The position numbers and the translations under genes were made by a program. The notes below the pieces were generated by a model. It was not told the DNA's origin and ran no database searches. It worked only from the letters and a program-made list of their open reading frames with translations. From positions 25,713 to 89,712 of the forward strand of contig NZ_SRYB01000020.1 in NCBI RefSeq assembly GCF_004793975.1: 64,000 nucleotides of DNA, written 5' to 3'. This DNA is from Lepagella muris. Its GTDB lineage: Bacteria; Bacteroidota; Bacteroidia; Bacteroidales; Muribaculaceae. Of this stretch, positions 26,165 through 34,197 are shown one piece after another; position 1 is the stretch's first letter; each line of letters begins with the position of its first letter.

Positions 26165-27406
26165 TCAGAACAACTGCTTTATCTTACTGTTATACTTGAT
26201 TTCAAGTTGACGATATGCACCAACCAATTCAGGAGAAGTTGCCTCCGGTATTTTCTTGAAGTCAACCACCAATTGTCTTGCTGTCATTCTTTCCATATCT
26301 GACAAAGATTCTTTATTAAGAAGCATTTCCAGTTCCCTATATCTCTGACGGGCATAATCAGAATCTGTTGATACGCCAAAATATCCTTCTGTGAGAGCTT
26401 GATATGAATAATCCGTAAGATTAGTTATAGGTTCTTGATGTTCAAGATCATAAGCAGTGGCGTTTGGCAATGAACTCAACACAAATGGAGAATGAGACGT
26501 CACTATAAACTGAATGTTAGGGAAAAGAGTCGTCAACATTGGCAAAATCATCTTCTGAAGTTTCAGATGCAAGTGAGTCTCTATCTCATCAATCATAACA
26601 ATTCCCGGTTTACTGAATTCCATCGACAAACTGCCGTCAGACTGCATCCTTAAGATTAGATCTGCAACTATATCCAGAATCGCGACAAAGCCATCGGAAA
26701 GTTCTGTGAATTTAAAACTCTTGCCATTTGTAAGTATTTTAAATGAATAATCCTTATAATTAAACTTAAGTTTCAGATTCTCATCTTCAAAAAACTTACA
26801 CAATATATCCTCAAAATTATCAATCCATTTCTTAATATCATCGGCATCGCCATTCATATTTTCATTCCGAGCCAATGCCTCTTGTATTTTTAAATCAGAA
26901 AGAAAGTTAAGTAATTGGGACGTAAGATTAAAACCCATATCCCCATTTGCTGACAATACAGGTTTAGTCGGATTTTTAGGTTCCAAAATATCCGTTTTAC
27001 GGGCTGCTTTATAAAAAGCTATTATAAAATTCCCATCCTGATAATCATTAATAAAGCCATATCCATCGGCAAATGACACGTTCACCTTATCATAAAGACC
27101 ATCATACTTCTTCTGATAGTCTGTCAATGCTGCCTTTGCATGAATATATTCAGGACTACCCTTTTCACTCTCTTTTATAGCATCTTCTTTTGACTTTATC
27201 CATTCATGATAATTAAGGAAAGTGAGATCAATATCATTTTTTATTTTTCCCAGAAATTCCGCAATCGCATTAAGAAGCACGGTCTTTCCGCTACCATTCT
27301 TACCTGTCAGAATCAGATGTGGGGAATTCTCATCTGCAATCTGAATTGATATGTCCTGTAGATGATACAGTTTATTAACATGTATTCCTGATATATATCT
27401 ATTCAT
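26165..27406 (-). CDS. ABC/SMC-like AAA ATPase, PtuA-like (Septu-type defence)
   Basis: About 413 aa from the ATG at 27404-27406 (MNRYISGIHVNKLYHL); a longer in-frame start at 27466 exists. Walker A LTGKNGSGKTVLL, a signature-like FTELSDGFVAILDI, Walker B GIVMIDEIETHLHL and H-loop FIVTSHSPFVLSSL, with a coiled/helical insert between the ATPase halves. This is the overcoming-lysogenization-defect/PtuA-like ATPase form. The HNH gene follows 3 bp later. The pair is AT-rich and sits among repeats and a stray RNA gene, consistent with an acquired defence module. Confidence 0.75.
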   Translation of the reverse strand: MNRYISGIHVNKLYHLQDISIQIADENSPHLILTGKNGSGKTVLLNAIAEFLGKIKNDIDLTFLNYHEWIKSKEDAIKESEKGSPEYIHAKAALTDYQKKYDGLYDKVNVSFADGYGFINDYQDGNFIIAFYKAARKTDILEPKNPTKPVLSANGDMGFNLTSQLLNFLSDLKIQEALARNENMNGDADDIKKWIDNFEDILCKFFEDENLKLKFNYKDYSFKILTNGKSFKFTELSDGFVAILDIVADLILRMQSDGSLSMEFSKPGIVMIDEIETHLHLKLQKMILPMLTTLFPNIQFIVTSHSPFVLSSLPNATAYDLEHQEPITNLTDYSYQALTEGYFGVSTDSDYARQRYRELEMLLNKESLSDMERMTARQLVVDFKKIPEATSPELVGAYRQLEIKYNSKIKQLF

Positions 27407-27611
27407 ACGATTTTTTTGTGGGATATTATTCGCATTCTCCTTACAGCAGTCCCATATTATTTTCAATTACATTAATTGAAAATAAGAAGTTTTGCTTTCA
27501 AGAACGCAAATATCTGTTAATGTTGCGAAGATACTAATTGTTTTCAGCATAAAAAAATATTACTGACCTTTAGTAAAAAATAAAATGCGATTATTTAGCA
27601 TCTAAAACTAT

Positions 27612-27679
27612 CACGGAGTACACAAAGAGCTCGGAAGGAATCAAATATACGGAGTTCTCCGTGTTCACTGCGGTTGAAC
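27612..27679 (+). repeat. Dispersed repeat, copy A
   Basis: A ~68-bp element beginning CACGGAG, with CTCCGTG inside (27657-27663), so it can fold, and ending CTGCGGTTGAA. It aligns along its length with copy B at 29930-29998 in the same orientation. Confidence 0.7.
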
Positions 27680-27741
27680 CTTACCATTGAGTATCACGTT
27701 ACCTTAAAAATCGTATTTTTCGCAATCTTTTTGGGAAAAAC

Positions 27742-27772
27742 TTTGGGATTTGAAAGAAAACCTCTAAATTTG
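27742..27772 (+). promoter_or_regulatory. Promoter of the structured RNA gene
   Basis: TTTG (27742-27745), 19 bp, TAAATTTG (27765-27772): the best promoter match in the window, placing the transcript start near 27776-27780. Confidence 0.8.
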
Positions 27773-27774
27773 CA

Positions 27775-28096
27775 GTCACAGACCGCCTCGCAGAAGCCTC
27801 GGTCCGGGGTAACGAGGGACGGGATGTGACAGACATTTTAAGAAAGCGTTTATCCACGCTTATCCCGGCCACTTGAAATTCTCGCAAAATTTCTTACCAA
27901 AGCCAAGGATATAGCAACGATAGATGCCCGTGGTATGTAATATTTAGCTTCCGGCAAACATCTCGTGAGAGATATGCCGGTGGCATACATTACATATATA
28001 AGCGTGGGCTTCTGCGTTGCTGTCCGACTTTGGTAAGGCAATGCGAGAAGCCTCAAGTGGTAGGATGGCAACCGATACAGACTCCTACGCTTTTTT
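27775..28096 (+). ncRNA. Structured non-coding RNA of about 320 nt, family not identified
   Basis: A promoter precedes and a terminator ends this stretch, and no convincing frame lies in it. Long-range helices are perfect: 27869-27876 with 28053-28060 (8 bp), 27879-27886 with 28042-28049 (8 bp), 27894-27902 with 28028-28036 (9 bp), 27913-27919 with 28015-28021 (7 bp), and a CCGGCA/TGCCGG hairpin near 27951-27980 capped by a GUGA loop. Competing or pseudoknot helices also exist: 27789-27798 with 28007-28016 (10 bp) and 27854-27861 with 28000-28007 (8 bp). The 3' hairpin GTAGGA/TCCTAC (28060-28088) is followed by GCTTTTTT. I could not match it to rnpB, tmRNA, SRP RNA or a known riboswitch; a 6S-like rod or a leader regulating the LRR gene downstream are possible. 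Confidence 0.7.
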
Positions 28097-28151
28097 CATA
28101 AAATAACTTGCCGACGAGGGGATGACCGAGGCTTATATAAAACAACTCAAC

Positions 28152-29843
28152 ATGAAAAAACTATTACTTTTCATCATGACGATGCTAATCGCAAGCATTC
28201 CCACGCATGCAGCGGTAGGCGATGAATTTGAAATTGACGGTCTCAAATATGCCGTCACTTCCGAGGGAAATCCCGCTACCGTATCTGTTACCGGTTACAC
28301 CGGAGAACCCACAACCGTCAATATCCCGGAAGCAGTCACCTTCCAGGATCAAGAATACACTGTAGTCGAAATCCATTCACAGGCTTTTATGTATTGTCCA
28401 TCATTAACTGATGTGACAATTCCTTATTCTGTCAGAATCATTGGAAAGATGGCTTTCACAGGCACACCAATAACAAATGTAATTATTGGAGAATCTGTTG
28501 AATTTATAGGGGATTCAGCCTTTGAAGGATGTAAAAATTTAACCAAAATCTCTATCCCTAATTCTGTTGAGACAATAGGGAAGATGGGATTTAGTGGTTG
28601 CAACTCCCTAAAAGAAATAGACTTCGGAGAAAACCTAAATCTTATTGACGTTGCTGCTTTTATCGGATGCAGTTCGCTAACTAAGATTGATTTTGGAGAT
28701 AATTTCACCAATATTCTACAAGCTGCTTTTGAAGATTGCACATCCCTAACAGAAGTAAGGATTGGGAAGAGTGGAGCAACGATTGATGATGAAGCATTCG
28801 CTTCATGTGAATCCCTTACCGATTTTATAATGGAGGGACCCGTAGTGATGCATGATGATCCATTTAACAAATGCACCAATTTAAAGAAATTAGATTTCCC
28901 GGAAGGCAGTTCACTTCGTGGGAGTGCATTGGCTGGATCTTCCGTGACCGAGATTTCCATGAAAAATCCAAAAGACATTTTCGATGGGGCTTTCATCGGA
29001 TGTTACACTCTTGAGACAATAAACGTGGAAGGTTCGGGATATATTTCCATAGATGGTGTTTTATTTTTGAATGGAGCATTACTAATCCAATATCCTGCCG
29101 GGAAAAAGAATGAGACTTACGAAGTGCCGATCCATGTTGCTGAGATCTCCGAATATGCATTCTTCGGTTGCAAAAATCTCAAAAAGTTGACATTAACGCC
29201 TCATGTAAAGGAAATCAGACTGAGTACTTTCAACAACTGCTCCTCCTTGGAGGAGATTTATGCCTTCCCGTTTGATGTGCCTACATGTCCTGAGTTCAAA
29301 GGTTGTTCTGACAATATGACACTCTATGTACCATTCGGAATGGAGGATAAGTATGATAATAGCGACTGGGATTATAGAGTCGGCTCAATACGTGGAATAC
29401 CAACATTAGAAATTCCACAAATCATATCTAAAGAACTACACGTTGGAGAAACCTTCTTAATTGAACCTGACATAGTAATAAATCCAGAATTCCCATTTTT
29501 GCATGGATTGACTACTGAAGTAAAAGAATGGTATTTTGACACCCTACCTGAGAATACTGAGGTGATCACTATTGAAGATAATGGGGTTGTAACCGCCAAA
29601 AACGAAGGTCGGGCAATAGGCGAATATATGCTCATTGATGAATACGGAGGAGAATACTATGGTGGATTTGATATCACGGTCACAAATGAAGCCGGTGTAG
29701 ACAGCATCGGCTCCGATGAAAACAATGCTCCGGCAGAATATTACAACATGAACGGAATTCGTGTGAATCCCAAATCTCTTACTCCAGGAATATACATCAA
29801 ACGCCAAGGCAACAAATCCTACAAAATTGTAATACCGGAATAA
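28152..29843 (+). CDS. Secreted BspA-type leucine-rich-repeat protein
   Basis: 563 aa from the ATG at 28152, chosen because a signal peptide follows at once (MKKLLLFIMTMLIASIPTHA). Residues about 60-400 are LRR_5 repeats of the type AFxGCxxLTxIxIPxSVxxIG (for example SAFEGCKNLTKISIPNSVETIG). The C-terminus ends EYYNMNGIRVNPKSLTPGIYIKRQGNKS..., a C-terminal sorting-like domain common in secreted proteins of this group and probably a type IX-related signal. Such proteins act in adhesion at the surface. No promoter is seen between the RNA terminator at 28096 and this gene, so read-through from the RNA promoter may drive it. Confidence 0.87.
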   Translation: MKKLLLFIMTMLIASIPTHAAVGDEFEIDGLKYAVTSEGNPATVSVTGYTGEPTTVNIPEAVTFQDQEYTVVEIHSQAFMYCPSLTDVTIPYSVRIIGKMAFTGTPITNVIIGESVEFIGDSAFEGCKNLTKISIPNSVETIGKMGFSGCNSLKEIDFGENLNLIDVAAFIGCSSLTKIDFGDNFTNILQAAFEDCTSLTEVRIGKSGATIDDEAFASCESLTDFIMEGPVVMHDDPFNKCTNLKKLDFPEGSSLRGSALAGSSVTEISMKNPKDIFDGAFIGCYTLETINVEGSGYISIDGVLFLNGALLIQYPAGKKNETYEVPIHVAEISEYAFFGCKNLKKLTLTPHVKEIRLSTFNNCSSLEEIYAFPFDVPTCPEFKGCSDNMTLYVPFGMEDKYDNSDWDYRVGSIRGIPTLEIPQIISKELHVGETFLIEPDIVINPEFPFLHGLTTEVKEWYFDTLPENTEVITIEDNGVVTAKNEGRAIGEYMLIDEYGGEYYGGFDITVTNEAGVDSIGSDENNAPAEYYNMNGIRVNPKSLTPGIYIKRQGNKSYKIVIPE

Positions 29844-29868
29844 CCCACTGACTCATTCCACTCCTTAC

Positions 29869-29908
29869 GACCGTCCCCCGAACCAAATCGGAGGACGGTC
29901 TTTCTTTT
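29869..29908 (+). terminator. Terminator after the LRR gene
   Basis: Stem GACCGTCC/GGACGGTC (29869-29876 with 29893-29900) followed by TTTCTTTT. Confidence 0.8.
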
Positions 29909-29929
29909 GTGCTCCCTACGGTTAAAAAC

Positions 29930-30031
29930 TACGGAGTCCACCAAGGGCTCGGAGAAAATTTAAATACTCCGCGCTCTCCGTGCGCTCTGCGGTTAAAATT
30001 TGTCAGTGCGTTCTGCGGTTGAAATTTGTCA
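29930..30031 (+). repeat. Dispersed repeat, copy B, with a 26-bp tandem duplication
   Basis: 29930-29998 aligns with copy A (shared ACGGAGT, GGCTCGGA, CTCCGTG and CTGCGGTT blocks). The tail is duplicated: 29980-30005 and 30006-30031 are nearly identical 26-nt units. It fills most of the gap between the LRR gene and the sigma promoter. Confidence 0.7.
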
Positions 30032-30067
30032 GGATATGGTGATAGCAAAAATTTTTTCAAAAAAAAA

Positions 30068-30099
30068 TTGGGAGGTAGGGTGATGAAATGGTAATTTTG
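30068..30099 (+). promoter_or_regulatory. Promoter for the ECF sigma operon
   Basis: TTG (30068-30070), 21 bp, TAATTTTG (30092-30099). It looks like a housekeeping promoter rather than an ECF one. Confidence 0.7.
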
Positions 30100-30112
30100 T
30101 ATGTCTAATATA

Positions 30113-30138
30113 ATGACGGAGGATGACATTTCCGTCAT
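30113..30138 (+). promoter_or_regulatory. Inverted repeat in the sigma leader
   Basis: ATGACGGA (30113-30120) and TCCGTCAT (30131-30138) with a 10-nt spacer, just downstream of the expected start of transcription. The half-site TCCGTCAT recurs three times at 56144-56177. Confidence 0.55.
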
Positions 30139-30156
30139 CGTAACATTAAGACAACA

Positions 30157-30642
30157 ATGCAATATTCCATAAAAGAGTTTGAACATATCTACATCAGGCA
30201 TTTCCCGGAGGCCATAAGACTGGCATTCTCTTTCCTTCATGATGAGGATGATGCCCGCGACGTAGTTCAGGAAGTGTTTACCAAACTCTGGGAATCAAAT
30301 AGCATTGTCTCATCTCATCAGGCTTTCATAATACGCGCGACAAGAAACGCATGTCTAAACCGTATAAAAGCCACCGATATACGGGAACGAATCGTCAATT
30401 CCTTCCCGCTCGAACCGGATGATGAGGATGAAAGCACCGACGAGATATATGCCGATGTGCATCAGACGCTCCCTTCAATACTTACCGACAGAGAGCGGCA
30501 AGTGATCGACAGGATCTATTCCGAAGGAATGAGCTATAAGGATGCGGCAAAGAGTCTCGACTTATCGGTGTCCGCCATAAACAAATATACAGTCAACGCT
30601 TTACGAAAGCTTCGCAACCATTTCAAAAACAGGGAATCATGA
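30157..30642 (+). CDS. ECF-type RNA polymerase sigma factor
   Basis: 161 aa. Region 2 (AIRLAFSFLHDEDDARDVVQEVFTKLWES, then the ATRNACLNRIK segment) and region 4 (LTDRERQVIDRIYSEGMSYKDAAKSLDLSVSAINKYTVNALRKL) are complete. This resembles the Bacteroidetes sigma-70 ECF group. The stop overlaps the ATG of the next gene by four bases (ATGA), so a sigma/anti-sigma operon is likely. No SusC or FecR gene is in the operon, so the stimulus is unknown. Confidence 0.92.
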   Translation: MQYSIKEFEHIYIRHFPEAIRLAFSFLHDEDDARDVVQEVFTKLWESNSIVSSHQAFIIRATRNACLNRIKATDIRERIVNSFPLEPDDEDESTDEIYADVHQTLPSILTDRERQVIDRIYSEGMSYKDAAKSLDLSVSAINKYTVNALRKLRNHFKNRES

Positions 30643-31367
30643 CAGATATACAGAAAGAGATACTCATTGAGAAGATGATAAACTGTCCGACCGATCTGAC
30701 AGATGAGGAACTTATGCTCATTCTATCTGATGAGGAGCTCAAGGATATCTATGAGACTTCAAGGATACTCAAGACTTCTCTTGCAAAGCCACCGGAAACC
30801 GACCCTCGCAAAGAATGGGAACTATATCGTCCGCGTATCGCACGCAGACCTAATATGTTCGGATGGATAGCACGGATTGCAGCAGTATTTTTCGCTGTCG
30901 TACTGATAGGCAAGATTGTTGGTTATTCAATAGACTGGCTTTTGACCCGCGATGCGACAATGACAGACACTATTGCCATGACAACCATTCCAAGTCATGA
31001 CCAAGCCAACTCACAATCTTCTGAAACGGCAGTGCCAGTTTTTCAGAATGAGATACCGACAGAATCCATCAGAAAGCAAGATGCGACAGAAGTGCCAAAG
31101 AGGAATAATCCCAAGAAAAGGAAGGCTGCCTCTACTCAGGAAGAGAACCCGGATACTTCTTCGGAGATAGTTTCCGATGCTGAGATTGAAGAATATCTCA
31201 AATTGCAACAGGCCCGCATTGACAATGAAATCGCGATGATCATGGCTGAGATATATCTGAATGAATATATGATGATGAACCCAACCTCCGCGAATCCCGA
31301 CAATATCGATAATTTTACGGAAAACCCCTCTCCATCCTCTGCAATAAATATCATAACAAACCTATAA
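30639..31367 (+). CDS. Probable membrane anti-sigma factor
   Basis: 242 aa. A cytoplasmic N-terminal part of about 75 residues (TDEELMLILSDEELKDIYE), one transmembrane helix (MFGWIARIAAVFFAVVLIG, about residues 73-95), and a long polar periplasmic tail containing a charged stretch (PKRNNPKKRKAAS). The layout and the four-base overlap with the sigma gene support an anti-sigma role. It lacks the FecR domain and the zinc HxxxCxxC motif, so the family is not identified. Confidence 0.65.
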   Translation: MTDIQKEILIEKMINCPTDLTDEELMLILSDEELKDIYETSRILKTSLAKPPETDPRKEWELYRPRIARRPNMFGWIARIAAVFFAVVLIGKIVGYSIDWLLTRDATMTDTIAMTTIPSHDQANSQSSETAVPVFQNEIPTESIRKQDATEVPKRNNPKKRKAASTQEENPDTSSEIVSDAEIEEYLKLQQARIDNEIAMIMAEIYLNEYMMMNPTSANPDNIDNFTENPSPSSAINIITNL

Positions 31368-31377
31368 CACTACCTAT

Positions 31378-32235
31378 ATGAAACTACCTTTATTGAAACT
31401 CATCTGCGCGTGGATGGCATTCGTGACATGCACAGCCACTGCCCAGACCAACATCAAAAAGGCATTTGATGCCATCATCGATAATTCTATCGTGACCGAA
31501 AATCATTCCCTTGAAATGGATCCCTCCACCGGGGAAAAAGTCAGTCAAATGGATTATTATGAATTTAAAATGCCTGCTGATAAATTCGGAATTATAAAGA
31601 ATGCCGTCGGCGCGTTTGACAAAGACAAACATTTATGCTTCGGACTTTTCAGTGGGAATGATCGTCAACCAAGTTCACCGTGGAGTTTAGCTGTGGGAGA
31701 CGGGCAGAGATCAGTGAACATACTTACCTATGGAGGAGAGTATATCTATGCTCTATTCTCAGCTCCTAAAGAGGAGGATCCCAATGGGATATACCGCTAT
31801 GCCCATGGATTAAGCTACCGGCAAAAAAATGATTCTATTTATGGAATTTTGGCTACGACATACGCTCTCACATTAAAAGCAAGACAAGATATTAACGAGA
31901 AAAAGAAATTAAAAAAATCATTTCAACTATCCGAAGACGTATTAGAATCTTTCAATAACAAGGATTTTAATCTGAATGATCTGTCGGCATTGATGAAGCA
32001 AGACTCATGGTTTGACACTCTCATGACATATATCCAAGGACTTGAGTCAGAGACCATCGCCACCCAACGATCTCTCGCAACCAAGATATATAAGCATACC
32101 GCCAATATAAAGTCAGCTAAGGATGTCACTGAACAGGATCGCACCACTGCAATAAGGATACTATCGGATTTGATCAACACACCGCTTGATAGCGTAGTGA
32201 AAAACCTTCTTTCCTCCGCCTTACAGAATCTATAA
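31378..32235 (+). CDS. Secreted protein of unknown function in the sigma operon
   Basis: 285 aa. Signal peptide (MKLPLLKLICAWMAFVTCTATA then QTNIKKAFDAIIDN). The first half looks beta-rich (YYEFKMPADKFGIIKNAVGAF...GEYIYALFSAPKEED), the second half helical. Not recognised. It starts 10 bp after the anti-sigma gene and is followed by a terminator, so it is the last gene of the operon and may be the sensor or an effector of the sigma system. Confidence 0.7.
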   Translation: MKLPLLKLICAWMAFVTCTATAQTNIKKAFDAIIDNSIVTENHSLEMDPSTGEKVSQMDYYEFKMPADKFGIIKNAVGAFDKDKHLCFGLFSGNDRQPSSPWSLAVGDGQRSVNILTYGGEYIYALFSAPKEEDPNGIYRYAHGLSYRQKNDSIYGILATTYALTLKARQDINEKKKLKKSFQLSEDVLESFNNKDFNLNDLSALMKQDSWFDTLMTYIQGLESETIATQRSLATKIYKHTANIKSAKDVTEQDRTTAIRILSDLINTPLDSVVKNLLSSALQNL

Positions 32236-32250
32236 ACAATTTCTCATATC

Positions 32251-32288
32251 CGACGACGGTATCACGTGACGTGACGCCGTCGTTTTTT
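32251..32288 (+). terminator. Terminator after the sigma operon
   Basis: Stem CGACGG/CCGTCG with inner TCACG/CGTGA pairing (32254-32282), then six T. Confidence 0.85.
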
Positions 32289-32310
32289 CATATCCATTTT
32301 TTGCAAAGTA

Positions 32311-32341
32311 TTGTAATACTGATATTTTTTTTATAATTTTG
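32311..32341 (+). promoter_or_regulatory. Promoter for the toxin-antitoxin module
   Basis: TTG (32311-32313), 20 bp, TAATTTTG (32334-32341). A leader of about 220 nt follows, which contains a hairpin GGCAATC/GATTGCC at 32350-32378. Confidence 0.6.
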
Positions 32342-32391
32342 CATGGTATGGCAATCTGAGCAATCGTCTGGGATTGCCTAACACTATATAA

Positions 32392-32491
32392 TTTAAGGTT
32401 TAATGTTTATGGTTTATGATCATTAAATTTTGTATAATGAAAAGATTCGTGAATTTTCGTGAATCTTAAACCTTAAACTATAAACTTTAAA
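32392..32491. repeat. Composite inverted-repeat element in the leader
   Basis: An imperfect ~25-bp inverted repeat (32392-32416 with 32467-32491, TTTAAGGTTTA-type arms) encloses AAGATTC/GAATCTT (32442-32467). It has no coding capacity and looks like a small dispersed intergenic element. Confidence 0.55.
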
Positions 32492-32494
32492 CCC

Positions 32495-32520
32495 CTGAAG
32501 TGCAGCTTGCGAAACTTCAG
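32495..32520 (+). promoter_or_regulatory. Inverted repeat, candidate toxin-antitoxin operator
   Basis: CTGAAGT (32495-32501) and ACTTCAG (32514-32520), 45 bp before the antitoxin start. Type II antitoxins usually repress their own operon through such palindromes. Confidence 0.45.
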
Positions 32521-32564
32521 TATATAATTTGAAGTTGTATAAACTTTATAAAAAACAATTAGCC

Positions 32565-32774
32565 ATGACAGAGTATATTTTAAAAGTAGAAGACAAGAGT
32601 GCCTTATCTTTGATAAAAAAATTGTTGGCATACATACCCGGAGTAACCCTTTCTCCGATTAGGAAACAAAAGAAAACAGGTCTTGATGAAGCGTTGGAAG
32701 ACGTAAAGCAAGGCAGGGTAACCCAGTATTCCTCTATTGACGAAATGTTTAATCATCTGAACATTAAAGTATGA
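32565..32774 (+). CDS. Antitoxin of a YafQ-type toxin-antitoxin pair
   Basis: 69 aa from the ATG at 32565 (MTEYILKVEDKSALSLIKKLL). A short N-terminal strand/helix part and a C-terminal charged segment that would wrap the toxin (TGLDEALEDVKQGRVTQYSSIDEMFNHL). It overlaps the toxin start by four bases (ATGA), the usual arrangement. The family is inferred mainly from the partner. Confidence 0.8.
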   Translation: MTEYILKVEDKSALSLIKKLLAYIPGVTLSPIRKQKKTGLDEALEDVKQGRVTQYSSIDEMFNHLNIKV

Positions 32775-33055
32775 AGTACACAATTCGAAATACTAAAAAA
32801 TTTGATAAAGACTTAATCAAATGCAATAAAAGAGGATTACCCATAAAGAAAATCTATGAAGCTCTGACAATTCTACAAGAAACCGGATCCCTGCCTGACG
32901 AATATCGTCCTCACAAACTACATGGCAAATATGAAGGGCTATGGGAATGTCATCTCAATGGAAGAAACAGCGACTGGGTGATGATATGGGATCAGAACGA
33001 TTTTGAACTGACACTCTTGATGTTGCGTACAGGATCTCATTCCGATTTATTATAG
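32771..33055 (+). CDS. YafQ/RelE-superfamily mRNA interferase toxin
   Basis: 94 aa. The core pattern matches YafQ: KKFDKDLIKCNKRGLPIKKI, then LPDEYRPHKLHGKYEGLWECHLNGRNSDWVMIWDQ, and the C-terminal LTLLMLRTGSHSDLL with the catalytic His. These toxins cleave mRNA on the ribosome and are held inactive by the antitoxin encoded just upstream. Confidence 0.9.
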   Translation: MKYTIRNTKKFDKDLIKCNKRGLPIKKIYEALTILQETGSLPDEYRPHKLHGKYEGLWECHLNGRNSDWVMIWDQNDFELTLLMLRTGSHSDLL

Positions 33056-33166
33056 CTGACAATATCATAACCGTGATTATGTTTAGCTTTTTCAGATGAA
33101 ATATTAGTCGTTTCTCATCAAAATTCACTAATTTCGCAGAAAATTTCATATAACGTTTTCAAAGAT

Positions 33167-34120
33167 ATGGCTACTACATTGGTAAAGACCGATTTCAACT
33201 TCCCCGGTCAGACTGCCGAATATCATGGCAAGGTGCGTGACGTCTACACTATCAACGACGACATCATGGTGATGGTCGCTACCGACCGTATTTCCGCCTT
33301 TGATGTGATTCTTCCCGAAGGTATTCCATATAAAGGACAGGTGCTCAACCAGATCGCCGCTTATTTCCTTGATGCCTCCGCTGATATCGTCCCCAACTGG
33401 AAACTCGCTGTGCCTGACCCCATGGTGACAGTAGGACTTAAAGCTGAGTCTTTCCCCGTCGAGATGATCATCCGTGGATACCTTACCGGAAGCGCATGGC
33501 GTGAATACAAGAAGGGTTGCCGTGAGCTCTGCGGTGTGAAACTGCCCGACGGTATGCGTGAGAACGAACGCTTCCCGGAGCCTATAATCACCCCCACCAC
33601 AAAAGCTGCCGAAGGACATGACGAAAATATTTCCCGCGAGGAGATTATAGCCCAGGGACTCGTAAGCGAGGAGAACTACAAGGTGATGGAGGACTACACC
33701 CGCAAACTTTTCGCCCTCGGATCAAAGATGGCTGCCGAGAAAGGTCTTATCCTTGTCGACACTAAATATGAATTCGGTCTGCGCGACGGCAAAGTAATCC
33801 TTATCGACGAGATACATACCCCCGACTCTTCCCGCTATTTCTATGCCGACGGCTATCAGGAACGCTTCGAGAAGGGTGAGGAACAGCGTCAGCTCAGCAA
33901 GGAGTTCGTTCGCCAGTGGCTTATTGACCATAACTTCATGGGACAGGAGGGACAGACAGTTCCGGAGATGACTCCCGAATTTATCAACAGCGTGTCAGAC
34001 AGATACATCGAGCTATATGAGCACGTGACCGGTAACAAATTCGTAAAGGCGGAGGGTGCTGACCTCGCAGCCCGCATTGAAGACCACGTGACCGACTGCA
34101 TCCTAAACCTCAAGAAATAA
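33167..34120 (+). CDS. purC: Phosphoribosylaminoimidazole-succinocarboxamide synthase
   Basis: 317 aa, the long bacterial/yeast-like form. It joins aspartate to CAIR using ATP in purine synthesis. Motifs: YHGKVRDVYTI (nucleotide binding), VATDRISAFDVILPEGIPYKGQVLNQ, VEMIIRGYLTGSAWREYKKG, IITPTTKAAEGHDENI, LILVDTKYEFGLRDGKVILIDEIHTPDSSRY. A weak -7 box (TAATTTCG, one mismatch) lies about 35 bp upstream. A bidirectional terminator separates it from kduI. Confidence 0.95.
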   Translation: MATTLVKTDFNFPGQTAEYHGKVRDVYTINDDIMVMVATDRISAFDVILPEGIPYKGQVLNQIAAYFLDASADIVPNWKLAVPDPMVTVGLKAESFPVEMIIRGYLTGSAWREYKKGCRELCGVKLPDGMRENERFPEPIITPTTKAAEGHDENISREEIIAQGLVSEENYKVMEDYTRKLFALGSKMAAEKGLILVDTKYEFGLRDGKVILIDEIHTPDSSRYFYADGYQERFEKGEEQRQLSKEFVRQWLIDHNFMGQEGQTVPEMTPEFINSVSDRYIELYEHVTGNKFVKAEGADLAARIEDHVTDCILNLKK

Positions 34121-34137
34121 TCACATATAAAGATAAA

Positions 34138-34174
34138 GAAGCCGCACTCCAATCGGAATGCGGCTTCCCTTTTT
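34138..34174. terminator. Bidirectional terminator between purC and kduI
   Basis: Stem GAAGCCGCA/TGCGGCTTC (34138-34146 with 34159-34167), A-rich on one side and CCTTTTT on the other, between convergent genes. Confidence 0.8.
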
Positions 34175-34197
34175 ATATCACCATACCCATAGTCAGG

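Noticed and set aside
27850..28071. 73-codon minus-strand frame within the RNA gene
   Set aside because: No ribosome site or family resemblance, and the segment is explained by base-paired RNA structure on the plus strand.
27775..28096. The RNA as RNase P RNA, tmRNA or SRP RNA
   Set aside because: Conserved RNase P core, tmRNA ends with a T-arm, and the SRP tetraloop-asymmetric loop segment are not found.
26165..28096. The ATPase-HNH pair plus RNA as a retron
   Set aside because: No reverse transcriptase frame is present between or beside them.
33146..33619. 157-codon minus-strand frame inside purC
   Set aside because: Antisense shadow of a strongly conserved enzyme.
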